Assembly (NCBI GenBank): GCA_000750105.3
Contig: JPHH03000002.1
Span: forward strand, 496,001 to 560,000
Reading direction: 5' to 3'
DNA length: 64,000 nt
Source: Tolypocladium sp. Sup5 PDA-1
Lineage: Eukaryota; Ascomycota; Sordariomycetes; Hypocreales; Ophiocordycipitaceae
Under the pieces are notes generated by a model. It ran no database searches. It was given only the letters and a program-made list of their open reading frames with translations, and had not been told where the DNA came from. Below, in pieces: positions 45,031-55,260 of this stretch (positions are counted from its first letter, which is position 1; each line of letters opens with the position of its first letter). The position numbers and the translations under genes were made by a program.

Positions 45031-46074
45031 ATGTGCATCGTCTTATTCACCACGGCTCACCCCGACTATGCGCTCATCCTCATCGACAACCGCGATGAGT
45101 ACATCCTGCGCCCGACGTCCCGCCCGAGCTGGTGGACGCACCCCACGGCGGGCCACAAGGTGCTCTCGGCGCGCGACCTGCAGAGGGCAGAGAAGGGGAC
45201 GTGGCTCGGCATCACCGAGACGGGCATCCTGGCTGTCCTGACAAACTACCGCGAGCTTGACATGCACGACGCCAACCACCCCGTCCACGGCGTCAAGAGC
45301 AGAGGCGCCATCGTCAAGGCGTGGCTCGGAGGGCTCGCAGACGACGGCATCAAGGCCGGCGTACACCGTCTCGTCTCGAACGAGGGGGTCAAGGGCGTTG
45401 GGGGCTTTTCCATGGTTAGCGGCAAGCTGAGGAAAAAGGACGGCGGGATTGCAATTGTCAGCAACCGGGCCGGACAGGCCGACGACGTGCCTCTTGTCGG
45501 CCATCAACGAGGCGAGACTTGGGGGCTCAGCAACACCGTCTTTGACGACCCCGCGGAATGGCCCAAGGTAAAGACCGGCAAGAGTCTCCTCAACGACGTC
45601 GTGTCAGAGGCCGTCACCAAGAAGTCAAGCCAGGAGGAGCTCATCAAGGGGCTGTTTTCGGTCCTCGACACCGACACCCTGCCTCCACGTCGGCCAGAGG
45701 CCGGGTTCGAAGACTACGTCAGCCAGCTCAAGCACACCATCTTTGTGCCTGCAATCGGAGACGAACCGCATCGGCAGGCCATGCAGGAAGCAATGGCCAA
45801 CGGTCGCAAGGACTGGGCGTCGATGAATGGCGACGGGAAGGCCGTCGAGGAGCTCATGGCCGAGCAGCGACCTGACTCGAATGGACGACTGGAAGCAGTC
45901 GCCGCCTTTGAGACGGGCATGTACGGCACACAGAGGCAGACGGTGATGCTCGTGGATTGGGACGGAAACGTGACGTTCATCGAGAGGGCTCTTTGGGACG
46001 GCAACGGACACAAGATTCCCAAGGGGGAGGGCGACGTCGTCTTTCGATTCAAGATTCAGGGCTGGGACGAATGA
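45031..46074 (+). CDS. TANGO2-like NRDE-domain protein
   Basis: A single exon of 347 aa. The start is the ATG of MCIVLFTTAHPDY; the Cys right after Met is the family's N-terminal signature. LILIDNRDEYILRPT carries the NRDE motif that names the family. Further conserved pieces are GTWLGITETGILAVLTNYRE, KSRGAIVKAWL, and the C-terminal YGTQRQTVMLVDWDGNVTFIER. In animals TANGO2 is linked to Golgi organisation, lipid and heme handling and mitochondria. The NRDE/Ntn-like fold and invariant Cys2 suggest possible hydrolase chemistry, which is not established. A cytosolic or mitochondrial site is likely, and no signal peptide is seen. The frame is open upstream of this ATG, but that part lacks family similarity. 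Confidence 0.9.
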   Translation: MCIVLFTTAHPDYALILIDNRDEYILRPTSRPSWWTHPTAGHKVLSARDLQRAEKGTWLGITETGILAVLTNYRELDMHDANHPVHGVKSRGAIVKAWLGGLADDGIKAGVHRLVSNEGVKGVGGFSMVSGKLRKKDGGIAIVSNRAGQADDVPLVGHQRGETWGLSNTVFDDPAEWPKVKTGKSLLNDVVSEAVTKKSSQEELIKGLFSVLDTDTLPPRRPEAGFEDYVSQLKHTIFVPAIGDEPHRQAMQEAMANGRKDWASMNGDGKAVEELMAEQRPDSNGRLEAVAAFETGMYGTQRQTVMLVDWDGNVTFIERALWDGNGHKIPKGEGDVVFRFKIQGWDE

Positions 46075-46777
46075 GAGGGACAAGCGATGCAAGGTTAGAT
46101 TTCGTTCATGTACGCACATGCAGATGGCCATCCAGACTCTACCTTAGATCTCTTCAGCAGCCCAGGACGCAAAAGCATTGACCCGTTGCCGTATCGACTC
46201 CTTCCTACCTCGACACTGGCAGCAGCTGCCAGGCCCGTCCTCCTGAACAGCGCTTGCGATCAGATGACCTGGCCGGACCTTGTTCTCCTGGCCGCGCAGA
46301 GTGAATCACGCAGCTGTTCAGTCGGTTGCCAGATGGGCAACCAAATCGCACGCGTCTGCCCACGCGCCTTGTTTTCTTCTCTTTGCTCTTCACAACTCAC
46401 GCGCCCCGAAATCTCCACACTTCCCCCCTCAACCTCTCTCAATCCTCCTTCTTTCCTGCGAGTCTGCACACAGCTTCCTCGCTCGTTCGTACGCACTTGG
46501 CTGCTCGTCAACAACATCCTGAGACTCGCTGCCGTATGCCCTGCCCTTCCATCCGTTTCCTCCTGTCACTGCCGATTTCCCTCCTTGCCGAGAATTTCCA
46601 CCACCTTCTTGACATTTTCCGTTGCAGAACAGGCACCCGGGTCGTCAGAAGTTGCTGCTCACGCGCCCCTGCACTCGAAGCTTCCCAAGCACAACCCCTT
46701 CATAGGCCCCTTTCAGGCACGAAGACGTACGTGAGGCCAAGCTACTCGCAACTTCAAGACCCGAGTTGACTCTCAAG
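46075..46777. other. Promoter region, 0.7 kb
   Basis: Mostly the upstream region of the next gene. It includes a pyrimidine-rich stretch at about 46370-46480, likely near the transcription start. No coding region was seen. Confidence 0.45.
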
Positions 46778-48680
46778 ATGCCCAAGAAAGAAAAGGCTCG
46801 ACCGAGCATCTCGAGCCCAACAGGGCCCGTGTGGAACTCTCGAGGCCAGGCCCTCGAAAGAGGCGCAAACTTCTCCGTCGTTGGCGAGATCGAAGGCTGG
46901 TCTGGGAACTCGACTCCAACCACCACGGCTCCTCCCGATACCGCAAACTCGTCAGCCATGAACACCACGCGACGAGTCTCTGCCAGCTTCTCAAGCAACG
47001 GCATACCGTCGGCCAGCCCTACCGTCGCGAGTTCGTCCTTCAACGCCACGACTCCGGCCCGGGCCCCTGCCACACAGTCTGCCGCCTCCAGATTTCTACG
47101 CAAGCCGTCGTTTCCCTCCTTTGGCAAGTCCAAGTCCACCAAGACTCTCATTCCGACCAGCTCGACTACTTCGACTCTGCCTGGCCGAGCACCAGCTAAT
47201 CGCGGCGAGAATGTGCCTCCCCCTGTAGCTAGCAACCTGGCCCCGAACCCATCGCAGGCTCCCCGCCAGGCGAGCAAGCTGCCCAAGTCGAGGACCATGA
47301 ACGTCCTGCACGAGTTGAAGAACTCGTTTTCGCGTCACAATCTGAACGCCCGCTTCAATGATGCCAGACGAGAGCCTGTTGTCTCGCAGCCGCTTGGCCC
47401 CTCGCGAACTTCTTCTCTGCAGCCACCACTGCCTGCACCACCGCAGGTAATTGCGCCATCGCGAGTTCCTATTCCTCCCCATTCTGAGCCATGGCAGTTT
47501 CCTGGACGACCCCCGCGCCCCGTGGCCGTTCAAGGTTATGGGTCGTCGCGAGTTTACGTCGCTGCCCATGTTGCTGCGCCGTCGCGAGCGCCTCCTGCAA
47601 CCCCACGAAGCCCCGTGTCGCCCACCGTTTCGCAAGGAACGCAGACATCGCATGGCCTTTCCCAGCAGTCGCAGCACCAGTCGACTTCGGCTGCTGGCCC
47701 CTCGCGGCGCCTGTCGACCCCGGCAGCTTTCCCTCCCCGTGGTCCTTCGCAGCAGTCGCAGCGCTCGCAACAGTCCCAGCACCAGTCGGTGGTGTCTGGC
47801 GGCCACTCGCGGCGCCAGTCAACGGGCTCGTCTGCTCTCCCTCCTCGCGGCCTGTCGCAGCAATCCCAGCGCTCGCAGCAGCAGCCGACGGCGCCCAGTG
47901 GCCCGTCGCGTCGCCAGTCGATCGCGTCTGCAGGCCTCTCCTCGCAGCGCTCGTCAACTCGCTCGGCGACCCCTGAGCCGACCCCGGCGCAAATCACCAC
48001 GGCCCAGCCCATGCAGTACTGGACTGGACGGCTCAGCGGCCTCACCGACCACTACATGAACCAGGACCGCGGTCCAGAGATGCTGCTGGCTCTCCAGAGC
48101 GGCCTCATGGCCCAGGGCCGCACGTGGGAGTCGGTCAAGGACATCCCGGCGGAGGACGCCATCCAGCTGGTCATATTTGCCCAGCTCGAGTTCCTCAGCT
48201 CGACGGAGGAGGCGAAGCAGTCCCTGCTTCGCTTCCAGGAATACTTTGCCAAGCGACACAACCGGCCCCTGCTGCTCCCTTCGAGCGCCCAGTCGCAGCA
48301 GGGCGGACGGATGATGGCGGGCTTTGTCGGAAGCCGTCGCCGTGGCGCCGCGACCAGCCGGCGGGAGTCGACTGGCAGCAGCCTGATGCAGGACCCCAAT
48401 GCAGGTAACCCGTCCTGGTGAGACGTTGAACAATGGCTGACTATGAATTCCAGCCTCGGTCAGGCTCTTCGGCCGTATTACGGTGCCTGCATGGCTCAGG
48501 GGTTCCAGCGAGAACCCTGTGGCGAGAGGAGCCACGACGATATCGAGGCTGGATTCATACGATGATACTATGACGAACGACTCGAGAACTTGGTTTGGTT
48601 TGGCTTGGTTTGTCTTTCTTCTTTGTTGTGAGATTTTGATGAACGGTTTAGGGTACACGTTCACGGTAATGGAAAGGTAA
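46778..48680 (+). CDS. Hypothetical Ser/Pro/Gln-rich protein with conserved C-terminal helical segment
   Basis: The ATG at 46778 (MPKKEKARPSISSPTGPVW) opens a long exon to 48404. A 49-nt intron (GTAACC, GCTGAC branch, TTCCAG) then joins 48454-48680 for 617 aa. If it is not spliced, the protein ends at 48421 with 547 aa. Residues 1-400 are low-complexity, with repeated SQQSQ, RSQQ and GPSRRQS modules. Conserved-looking parts are TMNVLHELKNSFSRHNLNAR and, near the end, PMQYWTGRLSGLTDHYM followed by a helical FLSSTEEAKQSLLRFQEYF. The spliced tail starts sensibly (ASVRLFGRITVPAWL), but its last 30 residues look like translated UTR, so the true end is uncertain. It matches no domain I know. No membrane or signal segment in the core; probably cytosolic or nuclear. 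Confidence 0.65.
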
Positions 48681-48996
48681 TGAACTAGCTTTTGGGGATT
48701 AGCTTTGGCCCTACAAGGGACGCTGGAAAGGTCCGATTTGCTCACTTTGTATGAACCTTGTATGATAATGTACGACTTTGTACGACTTTGTATGATCTCA
48801 ATCAATACAATGGCGATGAAAACCCAAAGGATGGATCCTATTCATTGTAGCATGTTTCAAACGCATACCTAGCAGGCTCTCGTGACGGCCTTGCGTCTGT
48901 CTGAGCCCTGCGATGTCCAACGCGCCCCAACGCCGTTCCATATCAAGCCCCTGCCGATTTGCCCCGAGATGTCATTTCGAAGTGCCCAAAGCCTGT
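48681..48996. other. Convergent 3' spacer
   Basis: About 0.3 kb between converging genes, AT-richer than its surroundings, with a short TGTACGACTT/TGTATGATC tandem near 48755-48800. No gene. Confidence 0.5.
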
Positions 48997-50577
48997 CTAT
49001 TCCGCCCTCTTCCTGCTTTTCAAGTAATCCCTGATCTGTTCGTGCTTGTTTGCAAAGAACATGCCCGACTTGTCGCTGCGCCACACCAACACGCCAATCT
49101 CCTCGGCGAACTTGGACGTGTCGAGGTACTCCTTGTGGTCGTCAAAGTCGCGGAAGAGGAAACCGCCCGTCGTCTTCATGCGCTCATTCTCGAGCTGCCA
49201 GAGGCGGATCTGGTCGACCACGGTCGGGGGCAGGACGGGCTTGTTGGTCAGGGCGGCGGTGCGGTGCATCTGCTCGTGCGCGTGGGCGGCGAGGTACGAA
49301 ATGATTTGGTCGGCGTTGATGCCAAAGTTGATGGCCTGGCGGATGGACGCGCGCGAGAGGCGGCCGGCGACCATGTCTGGGAAGCGCATGTTCAGCTTGG
49401 TGAAGAGCGCAAGGACCGCAATCTGAAGTGTCGACTGCGTGTATGCGTAGATGCGGTAGTTGGTCTCCACGATGACGCTGCCTTTCTGATCACCGGCACC
49501 CCCCAGCGGACCCGATTGCGAGGGGTTCAAAGCTGCAGCTGTTGCGGCCGCGACGCCATCGCTGATGGTCCGCAAGCTGCTGCCGCCACTAGTCAGAGTC
49601 GTCGCAAGACGTGTCGGGAAGAACATGGACCGCTTCTGCGGAGGGATGTGGATGAGACCAAAGTCTAGTAGAGAAGGCAACATGTTCCTGCGCTGCTCGG
49701 TCAGGGCATTGGTGTCGTAGGCCCTGCCCAGCTCAAGGCTCGCCAGGACAAAGAGAAAGGACAACATGTCCACAGTCTCCAGACCAGCCGCTTTGTTGCT
49801 CTCACTCGCTTCGAGCCACAGCAGCAGCAGGGTCCACACCTGCGCGTGCGACTCCTGCAGCAGGAACGTGAAGCCTGCCTGGGTGATGCCGACGCTCCCG
49901 TTCGGCCGCCTGTCGACCAGTCGGCCCGCGATCAGAAGCTCCTTGACGCTCTTGTTCGGCCCAGCAGAATCGCCGGCGCTCTTGTATCCCACGCTGGACA
50001 CGACGAAATGCAGAATCTCCTCCCACTTCTTGCGCGCGTATCGGTCGAGGAACGGGACGTCGACCTCGGGCGGAACGAGCAGCGTGGACGGAACACCAAA
50101 GGAGTTGTGCGTGCCGCCGCCGGTGAGGGCCAGCCGGAGGGACGTCTTGAAGTTGGCCGTCAGGTACATCTCCTGGGGCTTCTCCTTGGACGGTACGGAG
50201 ATCTGGATGATGTGGAGGCCGCGGAGGATCGAGAGCGCCTGGTCCTTTTGCCTGCAGCGAGGTTAGTCTCGAGTCGGCGCGTTTGTGAGCAGAGGCCGTC
50301 GTACCGTTTCGCGTCTGGCTTGACCCAGAGATCGAGGTCGCCGAGGAGCATCGGCGTGGGCATGTAGAGGATGCGCATGACGAAAGTTTTCGCTGAAAAG
50401 GTCAGCGCACAGCCTGCAAGCTTCCGACCAGGAGGCGCACGTACCGAGATGCGGCAGCATGCGCCGGAAGATGGCAAAGGCCGTCGAGGGCTGCTGGTAG
50501 AGCTTTCGAAAGGTCGTTCCAGGCAGCTTCTCGAGGTACTCGGCGAGCTGGAGCGACTGCGTCAGACTGACAGACAT
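48997..50577 (-). CDS. TFB2: TFIIH core subunit TFB2 (p52)
   Basis: Three exons on the minus strand, 50577-50445, 50392-50305 and 50251-48997, give 491 aa. TFB2 is a core TFIIH subunit that regulates the XPB/Ssl2 helicase in transcription start and nucleotide excision repair, in the nucleus. The N-terminus SLTQSLQLAEYLEKLPGTTF, then LYQQPSTAFAIFRRMLPHLA and VMRILYMPTP, matches the family. The middle has the winged-helix-like regions. The C-terminus has the conserved VVDQIRLWQLENERMK segment, then FRDFDDHKEY and the end of the Tfb5-binding domain. The ATG opens the family motif directly. It shares a 324-bp divergent promoter with the thioesterase gene. Introns of 52 and 53 nt both fall in the 5' quarter of the gene, as is common in fungi. 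Confidence 0.96.
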
Positions 50578-50901
50578 GTTGGCGGCGAGACCAGTCCGTC
50601 AGTGATGGAACTGTCGCTATATCATGATAGAGCAAGGATACTCCAGCGCAGCGGGAAATGGAGGCTGCAGGCTTGACGGAGGGTGTTGATGCAGCTCACG
50701 GTTTCAATGTAAAATGTTCACGGTCGATGCCCGTTCTAACAGGTACCCGGGTTAAGGTCGGGTAATTGCGTCAACGATGGGGAGGTGGGCCAGACCCCGG
50801 CTCACCTCGGGACTGGGCCCCTGGGGAGCCGACTTGTTATACCATCACCACTGACGCTGTCAGGCAATCAGGGAACAATCCCGATTCATCAGCAGGCGAA
50901 A
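50578..50901. other. Shared divergent promoter, TFB2 and thioesterase
   Basis: Both genes start within 324 bp of each other and point away. I see no TATA box. The arrangement suggests a bidirectional promoter. Confidence 0.5.
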
Positions 50902-51829
50902 ATGGCAAAGAAATTGTCTCCTACAGGCTTCACAAAGGCCGTAAGTTGACCAGATGTACGTGAGCAAAGCTGAGGCGCTGACTGCCGTCCAGGTGATGCG
51001 GTCCTTCATGGCCGACTCCGGTCTGGAACCGAGGTAATGAGACACGCCCTTGACTCTCCGAGTGCCTTCTTTCAGAGGCCGATTGAGTCGCATAAAGCCC
51101 TGGAAACACAACATGTGAGGAGGTTCAGGTAACTAACGGGCTCCTAGGCTTCTTGGCCCACGGGTACTCTTCTGCCCGTCCCGCAACGATCCCGCGCTGT
51201 GTCGCTGATGTCTGGCCATGCAGTTCCGGGTGCTGAGCGCCTCTCCTGGCCGCGTCGACTTTGAGATGGACATTCACAAGGACCACACCGTGAGCGCAGC
51301 CGCGACGAAACACGGAATTTGACATGCCCTGACTCTGCGCCTCAGAACCGACTCCAGACTATCCATGGAGGAACCCTCGCCAGCTTGGTTGACCTCGGCG
51401 GCTCCTTGGCTGTGGCTTCGACGGGACGCTTCGCAACCGGAGTGTCCACGGACCTGAATGGTGAGGCTCACTAGGAGCGAGCCGAGTCCTGCAACCTGCT
51501 AACTCGACCCAGTGACATATCTGGCGCCGGGTGGACGGCCGGGTGATCTGCTCAAGGGCACTGCCATTTGTGACAAGAGTTCGTGCCCTGCACCGTCTAC
51601 TGCTACTTGACAGGGGCTGATGCAGAACAGTCGGCAAGACGCTGGCCTACACGACCGTCACATTCACCAACAGCAAGGGCCAAACAGCAGCCAGAGGCAG
51701 CCACACCAAGTACGTCTCAGGGACAGGCTGCATGAACGATTCTAACTCCGAAGCAGATACGTGACTGGAACAATGGGCGCGGATGGACCATACGTTGCGC
51801 CCCCGGAATACGCAGAAGATGTAGACTAG
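50902..51829 (+). CDS. Hotdog-fold (4HBT/PaaI-type) thioesterase, eight exons
   Basis: Exons 50902-50940, 50993-51033, 51078-51114, 51224-51289, 51346-51460, 51513-51578, 51631-51709 and 51757-51829 give 171 aa. Every junction keeps phase and ends on GT..AG. The core reads FRVLSASPGRVDFEMDI, then NRLQTIHGGTLASLVDLGG (the HGG and catalytic-helix motif of the PaaI/4HBT hotdog family), then VSTDLNVTYLAPG, IGKTLAYTTV and GSHTKYV. Such enzymes hydrolyse acyl-CoA or aryl-CoA thioesters as dimers or tetramers; THEM2-like members are mitochondrial or cytosolic. The first three exons (37-41 nt each) are the least certain: exon 3 was chosen by phase, and its residues are not conserved enough to prove it. 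The gene is easily missed because no exon exceeds 115 nt. Confidence 0.85.
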
Positions 51830-51998
51830 ACGAGGCCAAGACGAGAGGAATGGACAGGGGCTTTGATGATTCATTAGATCAGGCATTACGGAAATTACAT
51901 GGTATCTTTTCCAGCTGCGCTGACATCCCAATGCCGAAACAACTTGCAACATCAACCTCAACATGTCCACCCTAGGACATGGACCCGGGCGTCAATCC

Positions 51999-53438
51999 TC
52001 ACTTCTTCTCGTGGTACGGCAGGGGGCTCGTCTGAGGTGGCGTCCCATCCGCCTGGTGATTCAACCCAATGGTCTCGAAATGTGACGGCGGCGGAGGCGA
52101 CGCGGAGCCGGTCTGCACGCTCATCTCATAGGGCTGCTGATGGTACTGCGACGGAACTTCTCGCCAGTGCTGCTGCGGCGAGAGCTCCTGATGAAACTGC
52201 GGCGCGTGCGTCGCTGCGTGCTGAGGCGGCAGCTCTTGCGGGTGTAAGTATGCCGGCTGCTGCTGCTGCTGCTGCGGCTGCCAAGCTGGTTGCACGGGTG
52301 GCTGGCCCGGCGAGCTGTATTCAAAGCCCCAAGGCGTCTGCTGCGTCGGCGTGCCATTGCCGCCGGGGTGGACCATCATGAAGGGCTGCTCGGTTGCCCA
52401 CAGCCCGCGTTGCTTCTTGACCCCTAGGGCGAATAGGATGACGAAGATGATGAACATGGGCCAAGAGTACAAGATGACGTCGAGAATTGCAAAGTAGGCT
52501 CCGGGCTGCGAGATTTGGGCTTGGGCCTGGGGTGTCGAGGGGTCTCCCAGGGGGACGTATTTGGCGTAGTAGCCGACGTTGTATGTCGTCCTCAGCAGCA
52601 GGAGCGTGCTGCAGACGATGAGATATCTCGTGGCCTGGGCGGCCAGTCAGTCGCGAGTTGCTATACACTCGGTTCGGGGGGAACTCACAGTAGTCACCCG
52701 CGGCTCCGACTTGGTCTTTACCGCGACCAAGATGGACTTGACCAGCACCGCAAGATTGAACACAAGCTGGATGACGAGCATGGCAAACGAGACATTCCTC
52801 GTAGACCTCAGCAAGCTCCAGGACGTTCTCGTGTTCGAGCCGTCCGTGGAGTCGCTGTTGCCATATGTAATCGCATACTGCCTCTCACTCAGGGCAAAGG
52901 TGACGATGTTGAGGATGCTAAGCACGGCAGCAAGGCCATACCCGCCAAACAGCTGTATCCTGTCGACGGGCGAGTCCTTTCCGGCGTGGACCAGGTTGGC
53001 GGCGACGGCTAGGCTGAGGAGCGCGACGAGGGCGAAGATGACGGCAAATCCATCAAACAGGTTCCCGACGTTACTCGTCTGGACCTGCGCTCGGAGGATG
53101 TTCGAAATGACGCTGTCCGCGTTTGCTTCTATCGCCGCGTCGTAGAGTTGATTGTACAGAACGGCTAAAAGGTAGTTGAAAAAGAAGAGAACGATGCCCC
53201 TGGGGAGGAAGAGGTTAGACGGCTTGCACGTTGGGGCTCTGGGGCAGAGAGTTGGTGCAAATTCTCACAGGATAAACAAGCCAAAGGCGGCCTTGTAGAG
53301 CGCGAGCCATGACCTCGCAGGATCCTTGCGCCGCCGCGCCAGGCACAGCGAGCACAGGAAGATGACGAGGGCCGCGACGGCCGTCAGCAGCAACAACGCC
53401 GCGGCGGCGATGTTGTACGCCGTGTACGTATCAATCAT
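51999..53438 (-). CDS. Seven-TM integral membrane protein with Pro/Gln-rich tail
   Basis: Three exons on the minus strand, 53438-53269, 53199-52689 and 52634-51999, give 438 aa. Seven hydrophobic segments are seen, at about residues 9-33, 44-72, 98-122, 135-157, 190-215, 228-248 and 270-296. The layout resembles fungal seven-TM families of the DUF7702/rhodopsin-like kind, but the family assignment is not firm. The cytosolic tail (about 300-438) is rich in Gln and Pro, with runs such as QPAWQPQQQQQQP and repeated PPQ and HQ pieces; such tails often bind partners or carry sorting signals. The start (MIDTYTAYN) lies just before TM1. No enzymatic motif was found, so a receptor or scaffold role is an inference from topology alone. 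Confidence 0.85.
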
Positions 53439-55260
53439 GGCGAGGTTTGCTGCTGGCAGAGGTTCAAGGTGTCGCAGCTCCTCGGCTCGGTCGCGCGCGC
53501 GCTGGCTGGACCTCGAACGGAGACGAGAACAGAGACCACAGAGAGCAAAAGTGAAGCCGTCACGGTCGCGGCTCGCCCACACACTCTAGAGTCTACACGT
53601 CTGCCCCTCGAGCTGCTGGGTGAACCGAAACGACGGAGGACGAGGGGGATGCAAGGACAGAGTGCGCCTGCCGAGCAACGATTCTGCCCATGGCGCCCTG
53701 TCGCCCAGCATGTGGCTGCAGGCACGCCTGTTTGCTGGCCGTCTAACCCCGAAGGAAGCAGCTCTGCCGTTCAGCTGGACCCCCAGCTAATCTGGAGATG
53801 ACCGGGGTCTGGCGCTGCGGAAGCAAAACCTCCAATCGACCGGATTGGACATGATCGGCTGCCGGCACTACACAGCCTCAATCCGCGCCTGGCCGGGCGC
53901 TTACGAGTAAGTAAAAAAGCACAGGACGGGGCACTGCTGGAGGCTGGAGCTGTCGGTGTGACATGCCACTCACATGAGGCTTCACGACCGTATTGCTTCT
54001 CCAATAATACGAGCTAAACGCGCCGGATTTCTTACAAAATGTTGCTGCACCATGCTCTAGTCTCAGTTTCACATGTTTCAATCCCTCTTCGGATCGACCC
54101 GCCACTGTGCAGCTGACTTGCATGTGTCAAAGCAGCACCTTGTTCAAATACTCAATGCTTCCCTCTCATCCCTCATCTCTCAGGCGACCGAGTGGGAAAC
54201 TAAAATTTCTTGTTCACCAATGCATATTCGACTGGCCTACTCTATTTCCAAGCTGGTCTTCGAGGCAAGTTGGTCCACCTTCCCCTAGGCCGGAACACGC
54301 ATAGCAATCGGCCTTTCCCTTTATCGTATCGTACGTAGTCCGTGCGATTACTGCGTTTCCGTCTCCCTACTCAAACTGGCCAATTTCAAGCTGTCTGCGA
54401 TCTAGATCGAATCATCGTGCGAGCGACTACCTATTATCACCACCTTCTATCTCTTGTGGCCTTCTTGAACGGCTGTGATGTTTGCGAAATAGGTTTAAGA
54501 GGAAGATGCATTGCGACAACGTTTGAGAGGAAATATTACCATCTTGGGAGCGTCTTCATCAAGAGAAGCCTGCGTCCCAATGTTGGAACCTCGGATCACC
54601 CACGGAGGGTTTGTCTTGCCACATCCTATTCTCCCCCGCACATACCAAGTCATCTTGTTTGTCCCCTTGGATCAAGAGTTGGGCTTGGAGGTTGCTAAGC
54701 CTACCAGGGAGTCTTTGGGATGCCGACAGCGGCACAACCAGAGTGCTCCAACAATGTATTCCTGCAGCCGAATATTCCAGCTATTATCTTCCTCACTATC
54801 ATTCCTCTCCTCGCCCTCGCCAGGAGGTTTTGCTAAGCTACCTGCCTGCCACACACGGCATGCTATACACAGTCGTATCATCTGTAATTTGATATTTGCA
54901 TTCCACTGGACTGCTTCTGACTTTATTGATGCTCGGATAGATATGTATATGCCAAACACTCGATTTTTAGTCCCGAATATCTAGTATATACCCCCTGTAC
55001 TTGGTCGTATACTTTAAAATACGTCTTACGGCGGGAGAATGAATACATGTTCCATGCTCAAGAATGCATGATCGTGTATTTATGCCTGGAGTGTATAATT
55101 AGGTGCTCCCATATCTTATGCTCAGGAATGCCGGCCCGTGACAACGACGGACATTGCTGCGAGAGAAGCACTGAAATAGGGGACACAGTCACATCAGCGG
55201 CAATTGATTGTATTTGCAGTCGCAGGTCGCCTTTATGTCCTTGGAAGCTCCCTAGGATAT
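53439..55260. other. Intergenic spacer, 1.8 kb
   Basis: The left part is upstream of the seven-TM gene and the right part is downstream of the F-box gene. AT-rich stretches occur around 54900-55030. A short dispersed-motif relative (CGTAGTCCGTGC) lies near 54334. No coding region was recognised. Confidence 0.5.
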
